The position numbers were made by a program, and so were the translations under genes. Below are positions 60,701 to 64,000 of a stretch of DNA of 64,000 nucleotides, one piece after another (the stretch's first letter is position 1; the number at the start of each line of letters is the position of its first letter). The notes under the pieces were generated by a model. The model did no database searches. It was not told where the DNA came from and was given only the letters and a program-made list of their open reading frames with translations. The stretch comes from Hyalella azteca (lineage: Eukaryota > Arthropoda > Malacostraca > Amphipoda > Hyalellidae): the NCBI RefSeq assembly GCF_000764305.2, contig NW_025946679.1, positions 434,001 to 498,000 on the forward strand. Reading direction: 5' to 3'.

Positions 60701-63700
60701 AATTGACTCGATTTTTTACATATTCTGAATGTAGAAATATTTGATATCAAAATTAAACAATCAAGAAAAAACAGCCAAAAGTACTTCAAGTAATGGCTCG
60801 TAAACATTTTTCACTGACACATAACAGAATTAATTTCAGACATGGAGACAAAATTTTTCCTTGAATTGTCTCCATAGGAAGTACTTTTTGTACAGCAACA
60901 CTCAAAATAACATAATAAATACACTCAAAATAGCACAATTTTCTGAGTAATCCGCAAGAGTTTCCTTTCCTCAGGACCACGTCTAAAATTGAACCCATTC
61001 GTCATCCTATCGCATCCCCTGCAGGTGCTACATTGATTTTGTGAACTCGAGTTCATTTTCGCCCACTTTGGTCTCGCGAAAATACTGTGCAGAAGCTGCA
61101 GGTAGAGCATTCAGTTTCTCACAGGCTTTCAGTTGTTACATTTTTTTCTAAAATTCAATAAAAAAAATGTTGCAAAGTGGATTCCGAAACACCAACATAA
61201 ATATGTTATCAAGGTAGGTTATATTTCTTACAAGAAATTATTCAACTCGACATTTTGACAATGGAGCGAATGGAATCACTTACACTGATCCAGAAACGAA
61301 CTTTTAAAATTTCATTTTGGTTTTGGCGTTGTTCTAGCTCGAATGTCGGTGAAGACTTTGAATTCACAATACTATTGAACACAAAAATAATTATTTTGCT
61401 TCTTACATGGAATAAACTGTTCGTAAATATTCCTAAAATATGAGATAGCCCTTCAGATTTCAATATCTACTCTGTACCGGTCACTTCTCTGCGTCTAATT
61501 AGCAAACCGCCAAACACTATATGAGCCTGTATGATACCAACAGTTTTTAAATTGATTTCAGATCAGTTTTGGCGATCTGGATCGGTTTATCAATGAAGAT
61601 CTAGATTGTCCAAATCATTATATAACTAAATCGAAATAACGATCAAATGGAAGTAGTTATGAATCCCTCTGTGGAACAAACGGAATAATGTTATAACATT
61701 TATGAACTTTAAAATCGTACCTTAGTCCTAAACTCCAGCTCTGAAAATATCCCAAACAGAACGAAAATGACATCCTTTTTTCTAATCTATGCCCGTGAAA
61801 CAAGTCAATGCAGGGTAAATAATCGATATGGTACGAATGACTATTCGCATCACGCATTCACACATGACTATTCACTATCATTATCATTAAATCCCATAAC
61901 TGAGAATGTCTTCGCTTCGGCATCACCTCACGCCTAGAACTTTCAAAAATTATCCGTGGTGAAACATGAGTTTATTACAAATTAAAATTATATTTTATAA
62001 ATTAAAAATATAGTCTAGCAATTTCTGTCAAAAAATGTTATACAACCTAGGATGACACTAACATCTTTAATTTCATCACATGCACCAGAGCGAAGGTCCA
62101 GAGAAGCTTCATATCACAGGAATTTTTGTCGGGCAGCGAACAATCCAAGCTCTGCTGATTTCACGTTTAAAAGGAGTATGTAATGAAAAATAAAGCTCAA
62201 ACCCCAACAGGGAGGCCTTCAATTCCTTTGTTTATACGAGTTCGATGCGACGCTGCCTGATTAGATACTAAGAAACGTACAAAGAAACATTCCCCAGGGA
62301 TGCTATTGATGCGTACGATGCAGAAATTTAGAGTGGTAGCATCATGGCAGAAAATATAATTTATTCTTCGAGTATTAGATCAAAATTCTACTGGAAACTT
62401 TTAGCGCTCTCAATTCATAATTTTCTAAATAGATGTTATAAGAATATTTTCAATGAAGCAAGCGTTCTTTCTAGCAGCCCAAAAAATTCCGACAACTTTC
62501 TTTTACTCGCGCATTACTCATTTACATAATGCAAGTGTAGAATATAAATACATCAGGGTAATTTTTCTATGGATATATGGGTCAGAAAGATTGCTCATAC
62601 AGAACGATTTATTTTAAGTTTCTTGAAATTTCTTCGTGAACAATGATCTCGTCACAATGTTTTCGACCAATTATTTTTGAGTAAACAGTCTGACACAAAT
62701 TCTTGCCTGGTCAGTGCTCAGTATTAGTGTTTGTCTTGCCGATGCATGGTGTATTTTGTGCAAGTTGGGTCTCCTTATAGACACTGCGAGCGTGGTAAAT
62801 ATTGTGCCAGAAGCTTCTTTTGTAAGGCTGATTTATTTCGCGCTTGCTTCCTCAATACGAACGCCTCGCAGCGATGCCGCAGTGTATGTCCAAGAAGCAC
62901 GTACGGCTCGCCCGGGCTACGATGCTGGCGCATCTTCTTTAATCAAGGTTTTGGCGGAATCTTCAAGTCGTATTTGGACAAAAAATTCGCTGCGGCAATT
63001 TGCGTGCCGGCGTTTAATCAAACCCGTAAATTCCTATAGACTCTTTCTTCGTTATTTCAATTATGTTGGTGGCTGTTTTTAATTTAAGATTATGGCAGAA
63101 GCTCACGTACTCAGCTAGAGTATGCGTGTGGAATAAACAATGACTGAAAAATTTATAGATCAGTGCAGCAATGCTGGAAAAATCATCAAATAAGTCCACG
63201 AAAGGCTTCTAATGTTAAATTCATGTTATTTTCAATGTCATCGTATGTATCCAATGCCCTTTTCTCACCCCGAGAGCGCTATTCGACGACCAGAAAAAAA
63301 TGCAATAAAACGCGGTACTCTTATTTACGACGACTGGCAGACCATTCCGACAAAGGTTTCTAAAGGCACTACACTTGTTTATGCGGTATTTGTCGCAGCT
63401 GCTGCGTAGTTATCCCCCTGTTTATTGCTCTTGATAGAAAATATATTGTCATTTTCTTCTCGCCCAACGTATTCCGCTTCCGCAGTGTGTCATCTCAAAA
63501 AGCGCAGTGACTTGAGAATTACTGTATACGTTTCCAATTTGTTACCGACTGACTTACCGTCTCGAGAAGGGTTTCGCTTCTTAAAAATCTATACCTAGAG
63601 AAGAAAAAGTGACCCTGAGGGGGAGAAACAAAATTCATTTAAAGTTATCGGCCCACAGGAGGCTTTTTGCTTGCCGATTGTTGCGGGCAGGTCTACAGGC

Positions 63701-63839
63701 AGTAATATTCTGTCCCGCAGTTGGGCCAGGACGAGATGTACCGGCACAGCTATTATTGGTTCAACGCGGTCGTCTTCATCCTCGTCCCGCTGACACTGCT
63801 GGCAGTCTTCAACATCTTCCTGATCTCTGCCGTGCACAG
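39251..63839 (+). CDS. Class A neuropeptide-receptor-like GPCR (3' partial; TM1-TM5, four exons)
   Basis: Exons 39251-39710, 41221-41297, 58420-58584 and 63721-63839 join in phase (1, 0, 0, then open at 2) to about 273 residues. Seen: an acidic, tyrosine-rich N-terminus with sequons at N8, N17, N20 and N43; TM1 with GFVGN (N86 = N1.50); TM2 with LATSD (D113 = D2.50); the TM3 cysteine C143; an ERY motif in place of DRY (residues 167-169) followed by IAVCLPIYGK; TM4 (TVAVFVLCYVLT); a long second extracellular loop with two sequons; and TM5 with P257 (FILVPLTLLAVFN). It should sit in the plasma membrane and signal through G proteins. The SRPRMRSSTNTYLTAL and FTIERYIAVC blocks are typical of invertebrate peptide receptors of the FMRFamide-receptor-like/proctolin-receptor-like group; the ligand cannot be assigned. 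TM6-TM7 lie past the window edge. Confidence 0.92.
39772..39922 (+). repeat. Foldback-microsatellite repeat, copy 4 (diverged)
   Basis: This copy starts about 60 bases inside GPCR intron 1. The right side is altered: the region before GACGAGAAAATGCC contains a rearranged ACGGACGGGCAG, and the palindrome is broken (CACTGCAGATAGTACTGA). It abuts copy 5 head to tail. Confidence 0.8.
39921..40080 (+). repeat. Foldback-microsatellite repeat, copy 5
   Basis: Direct tandem neighbour of copy 4 in GPCR intron 1. It has the full set of motifs: TTAGCGCATTTTCTC, the CGCCATGTCCGTCCG lead-in, GTCGACGAGAAAATGCGCT, CTCACTGCAATGAG and GAGTTATATTTTTTT. Confidence 0.85.
41221..41297 (+). CDS. GPCR exon b: TM3 with ERY motif and start of ICL2
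   Basis: This short 77-base exon lies between a TTTTTACAG acceptor and a GTAACA donor. In the frame set by the previous exon it reads SSTSIWLTVTFTIERY then IAVCLPIYGK. The open frame runs on past the donor, so the longest ORF there hides the true exon end. The upstream intron (1.5 kb) carries two tandem copies of the foldback-microsatellite repeat. Confidence 0.9.
41298..45370 (+). other. First part of GPCR intron 3 (41298-58419), no exon seen
   Basis: AT-rich. It contains local repeats at 42150-42310, where GTTGGAGTTAATTAATA-like units are bounded by two copies of GCAAGAAAAAATAT. ORFs up to 101 codons show no domain. Text near 45130-45210 is a diverged, partly inverted relative of the element at 7420-7712. 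Confidence 0.5.
45371..45649. repeat. Long near-perfect palindrome in GPCR intron 3
   Basis: The left arm (about 45371-45497) and right arm (about 45520-45649) are inverted copies. Shared landmarks are TGGTGTTTACAAAACTAAAA, AACCACGTTTTCTTAACGGA and AACTCTTACATAACATT. The loop is about 22 bases. Only a few mismatches and small indels are visible. The transcript would form a hairpin with a stem of about 125 bp. Confidence 0.9.
45650..54885 (+). other. Middle of GPCR intron 3, no exon seen
   Basis: AT-rich, with short ORFs only. A GC-rich mini-hairpin CTCCGGGCCAGGCCCGGAG lies at about 45953-45971. Positions 48365-48643 hold a 92-codon frame ending in basic residues, and 48890-49140 is GC-richer; neither was recognised. 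Confidence 0.45.
54886..55330 (+). repeat. Degenerate ~20-bp tandem repeat with ~40-bp higher order
   Basis: Units such as GTACCATATTACCGTTGAAC alternate with TTACCCTAGTATCCTTTGAA C-type units over 440 bases. The left third uses a simpler GTACCCATTGAACTTGTACC form. Confidence 0.85.
55331..57310 (+). other. GPCR intron 3, no exon seen
   Basis: AT-rich. The stretch 56611-56868 is open on both strands for about 75-85 codons but no family was recognised. Confidence 0.45.
57311..57800. repeat. CpG-rich 21-bp tandem array in GPCR intron 3
   Basis: GACGAGACGACGTACGGGCT (plus G) repeats about 22 times, with interspersed 18-base variants lacking CTG (GGCGACGAGACGACG) and substitutions at the ACGTACG core. 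It starts with an inverted repeat (GGCCCGTACGTC against GACGTACGGGC). Since units are multiples of three, all minus frames stay open (frames at 57172-57852, 57285-57971 and 57329-57919), reading (SSPYVVS)n, (RPARTSS)n and (LVQPVRR)n. These are treated as repeat read-through, not genes. Confidence 0.9.
58130..58400 (+). repeat. ~87-bp tandem repeat just upstream of GPCR exon c
   Basis: Units with AGCTAATGTGTTTGCACTAG, GAAATCTCCACATTT and TTTCACGTGCTTGTGCTG begin near 58156, 58242 and 58329. The last unit ends about 20-40 bases before the exon at 58420. Weaker relatives of the motif continue left to about 57800. Confidence 0.8.
58420..58584 (+). CDS. GPCR exon c: ICL2 end, TM4 and second extracellular loop
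   Basis: The exon follows GTGAGCAG at 58419 in phase 0 and reads MMCTVGRARWLTVAVFVLCY, then VLTASTPHEW and the loop segment AINTSTNSTIYTMKLDYSD, ending at a GTCAGT donor. The CTVGRAR start after IYGK is the expected end of ICL2 for peptide receptors of this group. The ATG at its start is an internal methionine, not a translation start. The loop has two sequons (NTS, NST) and no cysteine. The last bases of the exon with the donor form TGACGTCA. Confidence 0.87.
58585..63720 (+). other. GPCR intron 4 (5.1 kb), no exon seen
   Basis: AT-rich with short ORFs. The stretch 62714-63082 is open in two + frames (122 and 102 codons) and somewhat GC-richer, and 63212-63409 is another 65-codon frame; neither shows a recognised domain. 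Confidence 0.5.
63721..63839 (+). CDS. GPCR exon d: end of ECL2 and TM5
   Basis: After a TGTCCCGCAG acceptor the phase-0 frame reads LGQDEMYRHSYYWFNAVVF then ILVPLTLLAVFNIFLISAVH, a complete TM5 with its conserved proline. The exon ends in mid-codon at 63839 before GTGATT; the next exon (ICL3, TM6) is outside the window. The remaining 160 bases to the edge are AT-rich intron. Confidence 0.9.
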
Positions 63840-64000
63840 GTGATTAGGTTAACCATGCATGTGTATTACCGTCAAAATTATGAGATCTTGCAGTAAAACA
63901 ACATCATTATAAAATAATAAACACGAATTACACGTCTGTTGAATGTTTTATGTCAAATTTCTTTTATGTATATAATTCATGAAAGCATAATAAATATTTG

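Noticed and set aside
62714..63409. 122-, 102- and 65-codon frames in GPCR intron 4 as exons
   Set aside because: Two frames are open over the same bases without family similarity, and the GPCR phases join directly from 58584 to 63721.
1..64000. CRISPR array, bacterial operon, tRNA or rRNA genes
   Set aside because: Direct repeats here are plain minisatellites without unique spacers; no cloverleaf with intact A and B boxes and no rRNA core sequence was recognised by eye.

Overview
This is a window of nuclear DNA from an animal, very probably an arthropod. It is AT-rich and gene-poor, and it is crowded with repeats. GC-richer exons are split by introns with canonical GT..AG ends. A short (TTAGG)n stretch, the usual arthropod telomere motif, and non-autonomous DNA transposons fit an arthropod (crustacean or insect); the species cannot be named from the sequence alone. 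No rRNA, tRNA, CRISPR array or bacterial-type operon was seen.

Only two host genes are supported, both on the + strand. (1) Positions 734-11646 hold 17 exons of EMC1, the large luminal and membrane-anchored subunit of the ER membrane protein complex. The first exon(s), with the signal peptide, lie upstream of the window. All exon phases agree and give about 900 codons ending in a TM helix, a lysine-rich tail and a stop. (2) Positions 39251-63839 hold four exons of a class A (rhodopsin-family) neuropeptide-receptor-like GPCR: a glycosylated N-terminus and TM1 to TM5. TM6-TM7 and the C-tail lie beyond the right edge. Its introns are 1.5, 17.1 and 5.1 kb. The two genes meet in membrane biology, since EMC inserts many GPCRs, but nothing in the sequence shows a direct link.

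The 27.5 kb between the genes and the long GPCR introns are mostly repeats: a decayed Jockey-type LINE gag (about 14.05-14.94 kb); two copies of a hAT-like MITE, each with a perfect 8-bp target duplication; a small TTAA-flanked inverted-repeat element; five same-orientation copies of a foldback repeat carrying a (CCGT)n core; a large nested tandem array (29.95-31.44 kb); and tandem arrays with units of 7, about 20, 21, about 28, 31, 70 and about 87 bp. A 280-bp near-perfect palindrome lies inside GPCR intron 3.

The most interesting points concern repeats touching gene structure. A hAT MITE sits in the branch-point zone of the first GPCR coding exon, and its target duplication copies a CTAAT motif. 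The 3' splice site of one EMC1 exon is part of a three-unit tandem repeat. The end of the EMC1 coding sequence is amplified into the 3' UTR. A CpG-rich 21-bp array stays open in all three minus-strand frames. The GPCR appears to lack the conserved cysteine of extracellular loop 2.
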